Source: Molanna angustata
Taxonomy: Eukaryota > Arthropoda > Insecta > Trichoptera > Molannidae
Reading direction: 5' to 3'
Assembly: GCA_963576475.1 (NCBI GenBank)
Contig: OY754972.1
Location: 33,456,556-33,520,555 of the forward strand
DNA length: 64,000 nt
Shown here: positions 46,211 through 56,554 of the stretch, piece after piece
Layout: every line of letters begins with the position of its first letter
Numbering within the stretch: position 1 is the stretch's first letter
The notes under the pieces: generated by a model
Seen by the model: only the letters and a program-made list of their open reading frames with translations
What the model was told of the DNA's origin: nothing
Database searches by the model: none
Program-made: the position numbers and the translations under genes

Positions 46211-47513
46211 ACTCAATTACTATTTTAATAAATAACTGATTATCAAAATATATATATTATATAGTTGGTGTATGTTATTGTAAATTTGGCAATATATTTT
46301 TTAGTAATTTATATTATTTTCGAATATTTTTAGCTATGTATTTTATATTTTAATGTCACCTCCTATAAAAGGTGACTGCGTTAGCAATTCAAATACCTTT
46401 AATATGTTTTTAAGCACATTTTTTTAGCACATTTTGGTAGAAAATTGTTACATTTTCAAAAAATAATGGTACTTTTAACAATGTATATTCTTTTTAGCAA
46501 TTTTAGTGTTATAAAATTTAGATTTTTTTGTTACAAGTTACAAGAAATTTTAAAAAATAAAATGTGTAATTTATTTATTCTTTTCAACGTTCTATTAATT
46601 GCGTTATGTGCATATAAAAATAAAATGTGTAATTTATTTATTCTTTTCAACGTTCTATTAATTGCGTTATGTGCATATAAAAATAAAATGTGTAATTTAT
46701 TTATTCTTTTCAACGTTCTATTAATTGCGTTATGTGCATATAAATATATATATATGATATTGCCTATTCTACAAAAAATATACTTATCAGTTTTGCAAAA
46801 AGTGATGATTTGTTTCTGTTAAAAGTTTTTAAAAAAAATGACAGTCAGTCGATTGACACACGGATCAGTGGAATTATTTTCAACATAATTTATCAAGGTA
46901 CATTATTTATTTTTATTAAAAAACTTAAATTTAAATTCTAAATTCCACTTAAAACAACCAAATTATTGTTGTCCATAATATTTTATTTTTAACAGTACAA
47001 ATTTGTTTTTAAGTTGATGTTGCAATTTATTTTTTTAGTACCAACACGTTCATATATTTTTACTAGTTAATATATTTTTTTGAAAGAAACTATGCGAATT
47101 GATAAAATTATTATTTGTTCTTAAAAATGTATCAAAACCTAATTATTACTTTGAATCAATGCTATTCAAATTTACATTTCTTTATGACTTTTATTCAATG
47201 TACATTTGCAACATAAATAAGTTATAGTCACAAAAAGTAAACTTAGAAAGTATATCTCACATTTCCAAAAAACTTATAATTATTAATTGAATTGTACCAT
47301 ATTATAATTATTTGTTTAATTTTTTTACATGCAAAAATACAATGAGACCATGGATATACACTATACAGCCAATTAAATATACCAAAAGTCTGGCAGTCCA
47401 CAATAAATAAAAAGGATGAAACTGAAAACATATAAAATGGATTTACCTATGTATAAAAAGTCGACCAGCACACGACAATAAAAGCTAAGTTTAAATAAAA
47501 TTTAATATTTGAA
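46211..47513. other. AT-rich insertion in R2 with a 63-bp triplication
   Basis: At 46,557-46,748 a 63-bp unit (AATGTGTAATTTATTTATTC at 46,561, 46,624 and 46,687) occurs three times without change. Because 63 is a multiple of three, it yields a repeated 21-residue hydrophobic reading frame with no other support. The rest is anonymous AT-rich sequence. Confidence 0.75.
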
Positions 47514-48142
47514 TCTATATTATAAATTTGAATGTTTGTATCTATGTATGTATCATGTATGTGTTGAATGCGCTCCTAAACCGTTCATCCGATTGCGATG
47601 AAACTTTGGTGAGTTGTCGAGAGTATGCCCGGGATGGTTTCTGGATCAAAAAATTTTAACTTCTTCTTCTTCTTCATCGGGTAATAGGTCATTTTACCTA
47701 TGAAGGTGGACTATCCTGAGAACCGTTCATCCGATCGCAATGAATCTTTGGTGAATTGTCGAGCGTATGACCGGGACCTACTGAAGGGACGGGAGGTACT
47801 AAAGGGTCTGAAGGGACGGGAGTAACTGAAGGGACGGGAGTAACTGAAGGGACGGGAGTAACTGAAGGGTCGGGAGTAACTGAAGGGACGGGAGTAACAG
47901 AAGCGTCGGGAGTAACTGAAGGGACGGGAGTAACTGAAGGGACGGGAGTAACTGAAGGGACGGGAGTAACTGAAGGGACGAGAGTAACTGAAGGGACGGG
48001 AGTAACTGAAGGGACGGGAGTAACTGAAGGGACGGGAGTAACTGAAGGGACGCGAGGTACTGAAGGGTCTGAAGCGACGGGTGGTAATGAAGGACCATTT
48101 TTAACTATACAGGCAATACGAAGTTTGCCGGGGGATCACTAG
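47514..48142 (+). mobile_element. Non-autonomous Helitron with minisatellite core
   Basis: The 5' end TCTATATTATAAA follows a host A. The 3' end has the hairpin GGCAATACGAAGTTTGCC (stem at 48,112-48,116 and 48,125-48,129), then 9 bases later CTAG at 48,139-48,142 followed by a host T. This TC...hairpin-CTRR pattern with A/T insertion is the Helitron signature. GAAGTTTGCCGGG is a frequent arthropod Helitron 3' sequence. Duplicated AACCGTTCATCCGAT-type segments lie at 47,580 and 47,722. The centre is the GGGACGGGAGTAACTGAA array. There is no Rep/helicase ORF. Confidence 0.85.
47776..48095. repeat. 18-bp minisatellite AGTAACTGAAGGGACGGG
   Basis: About 17 near-identical 18-bp units inside the Helitron. 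The unit is the same family as the 6,480-7,985 array. The leucine/serine-rich minus-strand frame across it is an artefact of the repeat. Confidence 0.95.
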
Positions 48143-48424
48143 TAATTTATAAAAAAAATATTTTTCACATACATACAATTACATATATTTGAGTTTTTAA
48201 AGTTTTGCATTCAACTCAATTTTTTTCTAATATTATGTTAATTATTTTTATTTTTTTATACAAAATCATATATGTATAAAGTAAAAGAACGATACATATA
48301 AAAGAAACAATAAGTTATTATTTTAATTGAGAAAACTTTATTTTGAGTAATTATCATAAAATCCTATAAGTATATGAAATTCTTTATTTGCCTTAAATAA
48401 ATAAATATTTGTAATACTCAATTT
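48143..48424. other. AT-rich flank between Helitron and R2
   Basis: No coding frame or repeat structure recognised. It belongs to the foreign segment that splits R2 copy 2. Confidence 0.6.
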
Positions 48425-51296
48425 TTGATGATTTTACCAACGATAATATTAATGAATTGAACAAACCAAATCCCGACACCATATCAACCACCTATAATCT
48501 CTTTCAACTAGTACCCGAACGGACCCTTGAAGGAATTAAGGGTATCCGACGGAACCCTGAGTATAAGGAAATGGTCCAGCAGGCATTAAGTGCACGTGCT
48601 CAGAGAGAAAGCACTGAAATTGATAGGGAGAATAGTCAGCCAGAGGATGAGCTATTGGCGCCAATAAGGGATGCCATACAAAATGCAATAGACAATCCCG
48701 AAATGCGCGAAAACGATTTGTAATTATAAAGCCACTCTGTTTACAATAGCGAGAGAGGTACTGGGAGGCGAGACAGACGACTTCGGTCGTAAAATTATGA
48801 ATTGGCTGAGTCTCGTCTTCCCGGTGGCTGCTCCTAGTAGGGAGACAGCACCCAGCGGTAGCAGAAAAGAAAGAGGGGCTAGCCGTAAAAAGAAAAACAA
48901 ACGCAGAGCTGACTATGCGCGTGTACAGAGGCTCTGGAAGAAACGGAGAACGTTGGCAGCGAGAGAGGTTTTGGACGGCGAGAGGCCGAAAATGGCGCAT
49001 ACTATGCGGGAGCAGGACCCTTTTGGCGGGGGTTGTTTGAGACACCCTCCGCCCCGGCACCCCATATAACGATTAATCCCTCACTCCCCGAATGTGGCTC
49101 CTTGTGGGACCAATTCGGGTGGGTGAGCTATGTGCCAGCAAAATGCCTTTGAACACGGCTGATGGACCGGATCTCATATCCACAAGGGTATGGGAATCCG
49201 TCGATCCACGCTTGCGCAAGCTTGTTTATGATCTCTTCCTGCTGACCGCCAAAGTTCCAACAGAGCTTCTGGAAACAAGGACAGTGCTTATACCCAAGAA
49301 GGATAAGCCGGAGAAGCCAGAAGACTACAGACCGATCTCGGTCGCGTCTGTATTAATAAGACAATACAATAAGATCCTGGCACGGAGACTGGAATGACTG
49401 AGACTGGTTGATGAAAGACAAAGAGGTTTTATAAAAGCGGACGGCGTTGCCCAGAATATTGTTATTCTGGCGACTGCGCGGTCCAGGCTTAGAGAAGTTC
49501 ACGCTGTCACACTGGATGTGGCAAAAGCGTTCGACACAGTCTCGCACGAGGCAATAAATGAGATCCTTAAAAGCTGTAATTTGCCTCTACCGTTCAGACA
49601 GTACTTATCCTTCACGTACTTGAACGCCAAGACTTACCTCGAGGTTGGGAAAGAAAAGTCCCGATTGATCAGTTGTAGGAGAGGGGTGCGACAAGGTGAC
49701 CCCCTCTCCCCCATTATTTTCAACTTGATCATGAACCATGTGCTGCAAAATATAACTCCCGGTGTCGGGTTCCTTCTTGAAGGGACCCGTATAAATGCCT
49801 TCGCCTTCGCGGACGACTTGTTGGTGGTCACAACCACTAAAGCCGGTATGCGCGAAGTGCTGAGTGAGGTTGAGCAAGCAGCAAGTGAAATGGGGCTGTC
49901 ACTGCACCCAGGTAAGTCCTCCTCAATATCGATGATACCGGATGGCCATAATAAGCAAATAAAAGTATTGAGCTAACCACAATTCGCGCTAAGAATGGGC
50001 CCAATAAAATGTACTGATGCTGTACACAAGTGGAGGTATCTCGGTGTTGATTTTACATCGGAGGGCGTTGGTACGCTCGAGCACGAAATAACAATGGCAC
50101 TTAACAATCTGACAAAAGCTCCGCTGAAGCCACAACAGCGTCTCACTATTGTAAGAACCTATCTTTTCCCCAGGTATATACACGGAATGATTCTGGGGAA
50201 TATAACGAAAGGTCGGCTAGAACAGCTAGACCTGCAAGTGAGGCGCCACATAAGAGAGTGGCTTCGCCTACCACACGATGCTCCTAATGCATATATACAT
50301 GCCCCAGTGAAATCTGGAGGCCTTGGAATACCATCTTTCCTAAGTAAGATACCCGCGTTGACCTTAGTGAGGCTTGAGAAGCTGGGATGCTCATCCTATC
50401 CCCCGGCGAGAGCAGCCTTTGCAACGCAGAGGGTCCAGAGGAAGCTTGAATGGGCTAAGAAGAATTGTGTTGGAGGTAACGAAGTGGAAGCGTTGAGCGG
50501 TCAGTCAACAGCTAATAGCCTGCACGCCTCTGTCGACAGAATTGAGCTGCGTGAGTCCGGTAAGTGTTCTCCTTCAACACATTGGATATCACGGGGATGT
50601 GATACGATACCAGGGAGAAACTTCATACAGTATGTTCGAACGCATATAAACTCTCTTCTCACTAGAATGCGGTCAACGCGCGGTGTGAGGGATGGGCGTA
50701 GTCTAACCTGCAGGGCTGGTTGCCATATGCAGGAGACGACTGCGCACATTATCAAGCACTGCCACCGTACCCATGGAGGGAGGATCAAGAGACACGATGC
50801 TGTATGCAAGACTCTCTGCGACGCCCTGCAGAAAGCAAAATTGTATACTGAGCAGGAATCGCATCTGCATACCTCGGCCGGGTTACGTAAGCCGGACATA
50901 ATTGCCGTACGAGAGGGGCAAGTGGCGGTGATCGATGCGCAGATCATGTCGGGGGCCTCCAGTCTGGACCTTAGTCACCAGCAAAAGGTGGCTAAGTACA
51001 GAGATATACTTGACTTTAAGGTAAAATTTTTGGAAAAGGTTGGCCTTCGTAATACGGACTGCAAGTCTTTCACTGTCACTTCCTGCACACTCTCCTGGAG
51101 AGGAGTTTGGTCTCTAGATTCCTTCAACGCACTAAAGAAACTGAATATTAAGATTGGAACTATGAATGGAATAACCACTAGAGTGTTGCAGGATAGCCAC
51201 ACTAATTGGACACGGTTCAACACGATGACTACCACCCTACACCACCATGGGAGGAGGGATCGCCCAACAACATCCGGGGACCCAGGACCAGGATAA
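48425..51296 (+). pseudogene. R2 ORF copy 2, RT and nuclease part
   Basis: From 48,457: ERTLEGIKGIRRNPEYKEMV, with a frameshift at about 48,720 and another near 49,025. RT: TVLIPKKDKPEKPEDYRPIS (49,285), a stop at 49,395, a small deletion near 49,470, VTLDVAKAFDTVSHEAI, GVRQGDPLSPIIFNLIMNH, and FAFADDLLVV near 49,800. A stop falls at 49,974. The final 433-codon frame from 49,995 has KWRYLGVDF, the CCHC cluster CRAGCHMQETTAHIIKHC and the nuclease KPDIIAVREGQVAVIDAQI (50,889-50,945). Compared with copy 1, this copy keeps the RLE-domain frame open, but the whole protein is interrupted at least five times. Confidence 0.9.
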
Positions 51297-51434
51297 CCAC
51301 CAGCTGAGGGAAGGCGCGTGCTATCTGTGACGGGACGACAGTGAGAGGATCCGAGGACCCCCCTCGGAGTGGATGCTGCAGCCTCCGAGAGAGCAACTGT
51401 CTCGGGCACGGTTGGGGGAAACCTTAAAAAAAAA

Positions 51435-51445
51435 TAGCCAAATGA

Positions 51446-51490
<45 letters not shown>

Positions 51491-51506
51491 TCTCTGTCCC
51501 TGTCTA
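51435..51506 (+). rRNA. 28S rRNA fragment downstream of R2 copy 2
   Basis: TAGCCAAATGACTCGTCATC to TTCTCTCTGTCCCTGTCTA: 72 bp, ending at the R1 site as in copy 1, and with the same CTCTC in place of CCCAC. Confidence 0.92.
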
Positions 51507-51600
51507 ATGATGAGACAGGTGCAGCTGACGCGCCTGGCGTGGAAATCGGATACTGCAGCCTCCGAGAGAGCAACTGTCTCGGGCACGGTTGGGGGGGAAA
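51507..51600 (+). repeat. Duplicate of the R2 3' terminus after 28S
   Basis: After 40 bp of unassigned sequence (ATGATGAGACAGGTGCAGCT...), the segment 51,553-51,600 repeats the R2 end found at 51,374-51,421: CTGCAGCCTCCGAGAGAGCA, then CTGTCTCGGGCACGGTTGGG. Confidence 0.85.
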
Positions 51601-52262
51601 CTCCTTACAATCGGACAAATGGCTGTAAAGATTTGCACCATGGAGGGCGAGTTAAATGCTCTCAAACAAATTATTAATAACCAGTCACTTTCTGTTTCTT
51701 CCCAACATGTGAGTGCACCCGACATATGTGAAACTGTTGCAGAGATACTGAGGAAAGAAAGAACCGATCCAAGAATATTATTGTATTTAATGTTCCGGAA
51801 AGCAGCTCAATAACTCAAACTCAAGCAATTAATGATGATACTAATTACGTCACTGACATTTTAAAAGATTATTAACACAGAAAAATTAAAGGTCTATAGA
51901 CTTGGTGTGAAACAAAACAACAGAATTCTTCCCTTGAAAGTTGACACAGAAGAACTAGGATTTGACAACTTTAACACTTATCGTTGAGACCGAAGCCAAA
52001 CTACTAGCGATACAAGAAGATGTATAAAAAACAAGGATAAAATAAGGATAAGGATAAAAAACCAAATTGTATGCATTGCGGTAGGGACCATAAATTATCC
52101 GATTGTAAAAATACTGACTCAACTCCAAAATGTAAAAATTGTGAGTATCAAAACAATGCTTACAAATTAACATTCGATGTCGACCATGCCGCAAACACAA
52201 AACATTGTCTATATTATAAAAAAATGGTATCAATTGCCCAAAGTAGAATTGATTATGAATGA
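51601..52262 (+). pseudogene. CR1-like LINE ORF1 relic
   Basis: Pieces in different frames: MEGELNALKQIINNQ and ICETVAEILRKERTD (coiled-coil type), NIIVFNVPESSSI (the IIVFNVPES motif of many LINE ORF1 proteins), VTDILKDY, EKLKVYRLGVKQNNRILPLK, then CMHCGRDHKLSDC with CKNC and HCLYYKKMVSIAQSRIDY. At least three frameshifts or stops. It would be an RNA-binding chaperone in an intact element. Confidence 0.7.
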
Positions 52263-53068
52263 TGATATTATGTACGAGTACATACTTATTACATACTCTA
52301 AAATTGTTTTTTCATTTTATATAAAACTTTGTATCATATATTCTATGCAACAGTATGAAGTGAACTTATCCTCTTCTACTTCAAACCAATCAAAAACTCT
52401 ATTTTCAATACATTTAATTACAATAACGATTAATTTCATATGTAAGGATCTAGGTACTGTCAATGTTTTTTACACTCGATATAAACTTCAAATATCTATT
52501 AACAACAAAAAGAAAATGTTACTTTTTATACAACAGTTTATGGTGATTTTATATTTTATATCTCTTAAATATTCAAATTTACATACAAATATATTTTTTT
52601 TAATTATTTTTATGCAACAGTTAATGATCATGTTATGTTTTATAAAGTGTTCAAATATACTATACTGTCTGCTACATTTTGATGATATTATATTTTCAAT
52701 AAAAAATATATTAAATATTATAAAGTCGGTCCGTAATGGGTTAGTTTTTGCTCTATGCATTGATATTATTATTATTGACTGTACACTAGTGATGCTTTAC
52801 TGTTTCGTACCGCAAGCGGTCGATGCACAAAAGTATTATTGTTGTAAAAATATTATACATTATACAACAGGGATACTTAACTTGTATTATACCATAAATG
52901 ACCAATACATTTACAAATTTACATTGCCAAAACATACAATATATATCTGTGTTAAAATGATAACTTCTATTTTGAAATTTCAAAAGCATATAAGTTTATA
53001 TAAAATCAACTATCTATTACCACTTTTAATGCCTGTTTATATAAGATATTTTAATTTTAATATATAAG
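52263..53068 (+). other. AT-rich interval between ORF1 relic and ORF2
   Basis: A 296-codon open frame (52,177-53,067) spans this interval but is isoleucine/leucine/phenylalanine-rich, matches no domain and overlaps the ORF1 relic in another frame. I regard it as chance in AT-rich DNA. Two internal segments (ATACAACAGTTTATGGTGAT and ATGCAACAGTTAATGATCAT) are a diverged duplication. Confidence 0.5.
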
Positions 53069-56038
53069 ATGGCTAATTTAATTTTTGATGACATTGATAA
53101 TACTTATAATATATCTGAAAATATTTGTAGTACCATTTCAGAGTGTAATAATGTATTTAAGACTATGAATATGAGTAATACTTTTTCAATACTTCACCTG
53201 AATATAAGAAGTATTAAACACAATTTCGATGAATTTACACTTTCACTAAACTCATTAATTCTCAAGCCAGACTGTATTGTCTTAACTGAAGCACATTTAA
53301 ATAATTATTCTGGAAATTACAACCTCCCTGGATATCACTGTTCATACACCAAATATATTATTAATAGAAATAGCGGAATAGTTATATTTATAAAAAATAC
53401 ATGTATAAACACTAAAATTATTGAAATACCTATACAACTTGTAAATTGTTTGCATATTAGTTTAAATTTTAATAACATATCTTTTCACATTATTGCATTA
53501 TATCGAACTCATGACTCTAATATAAATGTTTTTTTAGAAGAACTTAAAAATATATTTGTCAATAAACGATTAAACCAAACAATTATTATAGGCGATATTA
53601 ATATAAATACCGCAAATAATGATGTTAGTCAAAATAAAACAGACTATATAAATGTTATGACCGAACTTGAATTTAAACAATACAATAAAAGTCATACGAG
53701 AGAAATATTAGGTCAAAAACCATCGTGTATAGATCACATTTGGTCGAATATATATGATACTGATAATATATCGTCGATTGTCTGGAAAAATAACATAACT
53801 GATCATCACACTTGTATATTTTTATATGAACTTAGTAAAACATCTTTTAAAAACGAGAAAGAAAATTCTACATCTAAAAAGACATTTCTTAATCTTGAAA
53901 AGCTACACTCAAAACTACAGCAGGAAAACTGGGAATCTGTTTTATCAACAAATGATACCGAAACATGTGCACAGAATTTTGAAAAAACATTTAATAAACA
54001 TATATTAGACGCTACTTCTTTTCAAATATCTAAGCCAACTTCAAAATATAAGAAATTAAAACCATGGATATCACATGGTTTGATTGTATCAATACGTTTT
54101 AAAGAAAAACTTTTTAAAAATACTAAATTATACCCGAACGACACGAACCTACGGTCTTATTTTAAAAAATACAGAAATAAACTTTCTAAAATCATAAAAA
54201 TGACAAAAGAAGATTATTATAGGCAAAAAATAATGACATACGGTAATAATAATAAAAAGATTTGGCAAACGGTTAACGAAATCATTAGCAAAAAATCAAA
54301 ACATTATACTATAGACAAAGTCATAGGAAATGACAACAATATACTTGACACAAAAAGTAATCCGAAAGAATGTGCCAATATTTTCAACAATTACTTTGCT
54401 GATGTTGGAAAAAACTTAGCAAACAATATTAACAAAAACACTTATGTACAAAATACTATTGATCCTGATACTACAGATGGTTTCGAAAAATTTGAGACAA
54501 TTAATCAGTCTGATGTCGAAAATTATATAAAAGAACTTCGAGGGGGTTCTGCGCCAGGTTTTGATAATATAACAGCTGAAATACTAAAATTAAATAGAAA
54601 ATCGCTCAGTAAACCCATTGCCCATATAATAAATTGTAGTCTTACAAATGGTAATTTTCCTAGTAATTATAAAACTACAATAATCACGCCAATTTTCAAA
54701 ACTGGTGACAAAAAAAATACAAATAATTACAGACCGATATCATTAGTATCTAATATAGCAAAACTGTATGAAAAAGCCGTAAAAAAACAAATATTACAGT
54801 TTGTAAACAGAAATAAAATAATTAGCTCTAGCCAATATGGTTTTAGGGAGAAATTAAGCACTCAAGATGCTATTGTTGAATTGACCTCTACTATATATAA
54901 TGCACTGGATCAAGGGAAAAAGTGTTTGGGAATATTTATTGACCTCCGAAAAGCATTTGATAGTGTATCACATACGAAACTAATAAATAAATTAAATAAA
55001 ATTGGAATAACGGGAAAAGTTAAAAGCTGGGTACAAAATTATTTATTTAAAAGAAAACAATATGTCAAACTCAACAATACATTAAGTGATTTCAAAAACG
55101 CAAACTTTGGTATACCTCAAGGTACTGTACTTGGTCCACTTTTATTTATAATTTATGTTAATGATATATTCAATCTGCCAATATCTGGTAAAATAATTTC
55201 TTATGCTGATGACACTGCCATTATACTGAAAGATAACACCTGGAAGGAATTAATTGCCTCAGCTGAATCAGATATAAGTGTTTTGAAGTCTTGGTTCGAT
55301 TGTAATGTACTTTCATTGAATACAGATAAAACGTGTATTATCCCATTTGCATTAAATGATAAATACATCCCAGAAAACCTTAATATTAAAATTCATATTG
55401 ACAATTCCTGTTTCAACAACTCCATATCTTGTAACTCAGCGTGTATTAAATTATCCACTAAAAATAACATCCGATACCTAGGCATTATTATTGAAAGCAG
55501 TATGAAATGGAAATTACATATAACTACTACTATTGAACGCCTTAAAAAGCTAATTTTTATTTTTCTGAGACTAAGAAATATACTTCAAACAAACTTGCTT
55601 AAAACAATATATTTTTCATTATTTCAATCCATCTTACAATATGGCATTATATGTTGGGGGGGAGCTTTTAAAACCACTTTAGTGCCTTTAGAAGTTTTTC
55701 AAAGAATCATTATTAAAATTATATTAAAAAAGAGATTTGATTATCCAACTATTAATTTATTTCAAGAATTTAAAGTTTCAACTGTTGAAAATATCTACAA
55801 AAAAATCTCATTGTTCCAAATTCATAAAGATATTCTTACAAATTCAAACCAATTGTCATTTTCTTTAAGCAGCAGAATAAATTCACAAGGATGTATTACC
55901 ATTCCTCTTTTACGTACAACTGCCTCACAACATTTCTATAAGTATAAAGGTACTAAGTGGTTTAATGAACTCCCTTTGAGTCTTAGACTCGAAAAAAATT
56001 ATAGTATATTTAAAAATAAAATAAAAAAATTGTACTGA
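53069..56038 (+). CDS. CR1-like LINE ORF2: endonuclease and reverse transcriptase
   Basis: 989 residues, uninterrupted. EN (about 30-260): SILHLNIRSIKHNFDEF, LTEAHLNN, IALYRTHDSN, IIIGDINI, CIDHIWSN and ITDHHTC. RT (about 480-760): APGFDNITAEILK, TPIFKTGDKKNTNNYRPISL, SSQYGFREKLSTQDAI, GIFIDLRKAFDSV, GIPQGTVLGPLLFIIYVNDI and IISYADDTAII, with YADD near 711. The C-terminal tail WFNELPLSL...FKNKIKKLY fits the CR1/Jockey group, and there is no RNase H. Catalytic residues are present, so the protein could be functional. Start ATG at 53,069; MNMSNTF at about residue 34 is an alternative. The related EN relic at 61,080 shows more than one copy in this genome. Confidence 0.9.
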   Translation: MANLIFDDIDNTYNISENICSTISECNNVFKTMNMSNTFSILHLNIRSIKHNFDEFTLSLNSLILKPDCIVLTEAHLNNYSGNYNLPGYHCSYTKYIINRNSGIVIFIKNTCINTKIIEIPIQLVNCLHISLNFNNISFHIIALYRTHDSNINVFLEELKNIFVNKRLNQTIIIGDININTANNDVSQNKTDYINVMTELEFKQYNKSHTREILGQKPSCIDHIWSNIYDTDNISSIVWKNNITDHHTCIFLYELSKTSFKNEKENSTSKKTFLNLEKLHSKLQQENWESVLSTNDTETCAQNFEKTFNKHILDATSFQISKPTSKYKKLKPWISHGLIVSIRFKEKLFKNTKLYPNDTNLRSYFKKYRNKLSKIIKMTKEDYYRQKIMTYGNNNKKIWQTVNEIISKKSKHYTIDKVIGNDNNILDTKSNPKECANIFNNYFADVGKNLANNINKNTYVQNTIDPDTTDGFEKFETINQSDVENYIKELRGGSAPGFDNITAEILKLNRKSLSKPIAHIINCSLTNGNFPSNYKTTIITPIFKTGDKKNTNNYRPISLVSNIAKLYEKAVKKQILQFVNRNKIISSSQYGFREKLSTQDAIVELTSTIYNALDQGKKCLGIFIDLRKAFDSVSHTKLINKLNKIGITGKVKSWVQNYLFKRKQYVKLNNTLSDFKNANFGIPQGTVLGPLLFIIYVNDIFNLPISGKIISYADDTAIILKDNTWKELIASAESDISVLKSWFDCNVLSLNTDKTCIIPFALNDKYIPENLNIKIHIDNSCFNNSISCNSACIKLSTKNNIRYLGIIIESSMKWKLHITTTIERLKKLIFIFLRLRNILQTNLLKTIYFSLFQSILQYGIICWGGAFKTTLVPLEVFQRIIIKIILKKRFDYPTINLFQEFKVSTVENIYKKISLFQIHKDILTNSNQLSFSLSSRINSQGCITIPLLRTTASQHFYKYKGTKWFNELPLSLRLEKNYSIFKNKIKKLY

Positions 56039-56143
56039 TTTATTTATTTATTTTTTGTTATTTCATTCTTTTTTTGTGTAGCTTCATATTTTTTAGTAGA
56101 TGTACAATGTTTTGGTAAATGTAATAATATTAAATAGATACTC

Positions 56144-56182
56144 CCCTCTTTTAACACGAGATTTTATCTCAATTAAAGAGGG
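56144..56182 (+). promoter_or_regulatory. 3' UTR stem-loop of the CR1-like LINE
   Basis: Outer stem CCCTCTTTTAA with TTAAAGAGGG, inner stem GAGAT TTT ATCTC. The same two-level hairpin with changed outer-stem bases is found at 34,291-34,323 in another LINE 3' end, supporting a conserved RNA structure used in reverse-transcriptase recognition. Confidence 0.6.
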
Positions 56183-56319
56183 TTATTATGAATTATATGA
56201 TGAAAATTGTATACCTTTTTAAATTGTGATTTATATGTGAACATTGTATTGTTTTTGTTAAATAAATAAAAAAAAAAAAAAAAAAATGTGGGGGAGTGTT
56301 TATCGTTACTTCCAAGAAA

Positions 56320-56542
56320 TTAAATTCAACCAGCTTGCCTACTAAGTACTTATACATGCATTCAACAGTTATTTGTTCTTATCAAGACACATTCTAAGAA
56401 AATCATAATAGGATGCACGTATATCCCTCCATCATCTGATCCTGAATTATACAAAAAGCATTCGGAAGAAATCAAAATATTCAAATACAAATACCCTGAA
56501 GCTACTTTTGTACTAGCCGGCGACTACAGTTATGGAATACTA
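56320..56542 (+). pseudogene. LINE endonuclease fragment
   Basis: Reads KKIIIGCTYIPPSSDPELYK, KYKYPEATFVLAGDYS: the YIPP and GDYN-like motifs of a Jockey/CR1-type EN domain (the asparagine is replaced by serine). The next LINE is inserted immediately after it. Confidence 0.65.
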
Positions 56543-56554
56543 ACGGCAAGGTTG

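Larger units (their letters stand above)
44549..51434 (+). mobile_element. R2 retrotransposon copy 2, opened by about 2.5 kb of other insertions
   Basis: Starts CTCTGCCTTGGTTCTCAGC as in copy 1 and ends GGGCACGGTTGGGGGAAACC plus an A-run before 28S. It carries the GC-rich block in its 5' region. The ORF is interrupted at about 45,917 (after NQHL), and R2 coding sequence resumes at about 48,425. The 3' half (49,995-51,296) is a long open frame. Shared start, end and flank with copy 1 show a common origin. Confidence 0.9.
51601..56286 (+). mobile_element. CR1-like non-LTR retrotransposon
   Basis: A degraded ORF1 (about 51,601-52,262) and an intact ORF2 (53,069-56,038) are followed by a 3' UTR with a stem-loop (56,144-56,182) and a poly(A) run at 56,267-56,286. 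The left end adjoins the duplicated R2 3' terminus, so its true 5' boundary is uncertain. No target duplication found. Confidence 0.75.

Noticed and set aside
46445..46822. 125-codon frame with a 21-residue hydrophobic repeat
   Set aside because: It results from the 63-bp DNA triplication. The same repeat is open on the minus strand, which argues against selection for protein.
52177..53067. 296-codon open frame before the CR1-like ORF2
   Set aside because: Composition follows the AT-rich DNA, no domain is recognisable, and it overlaps the ORF1 zinc-knuckle relic in a different frame.
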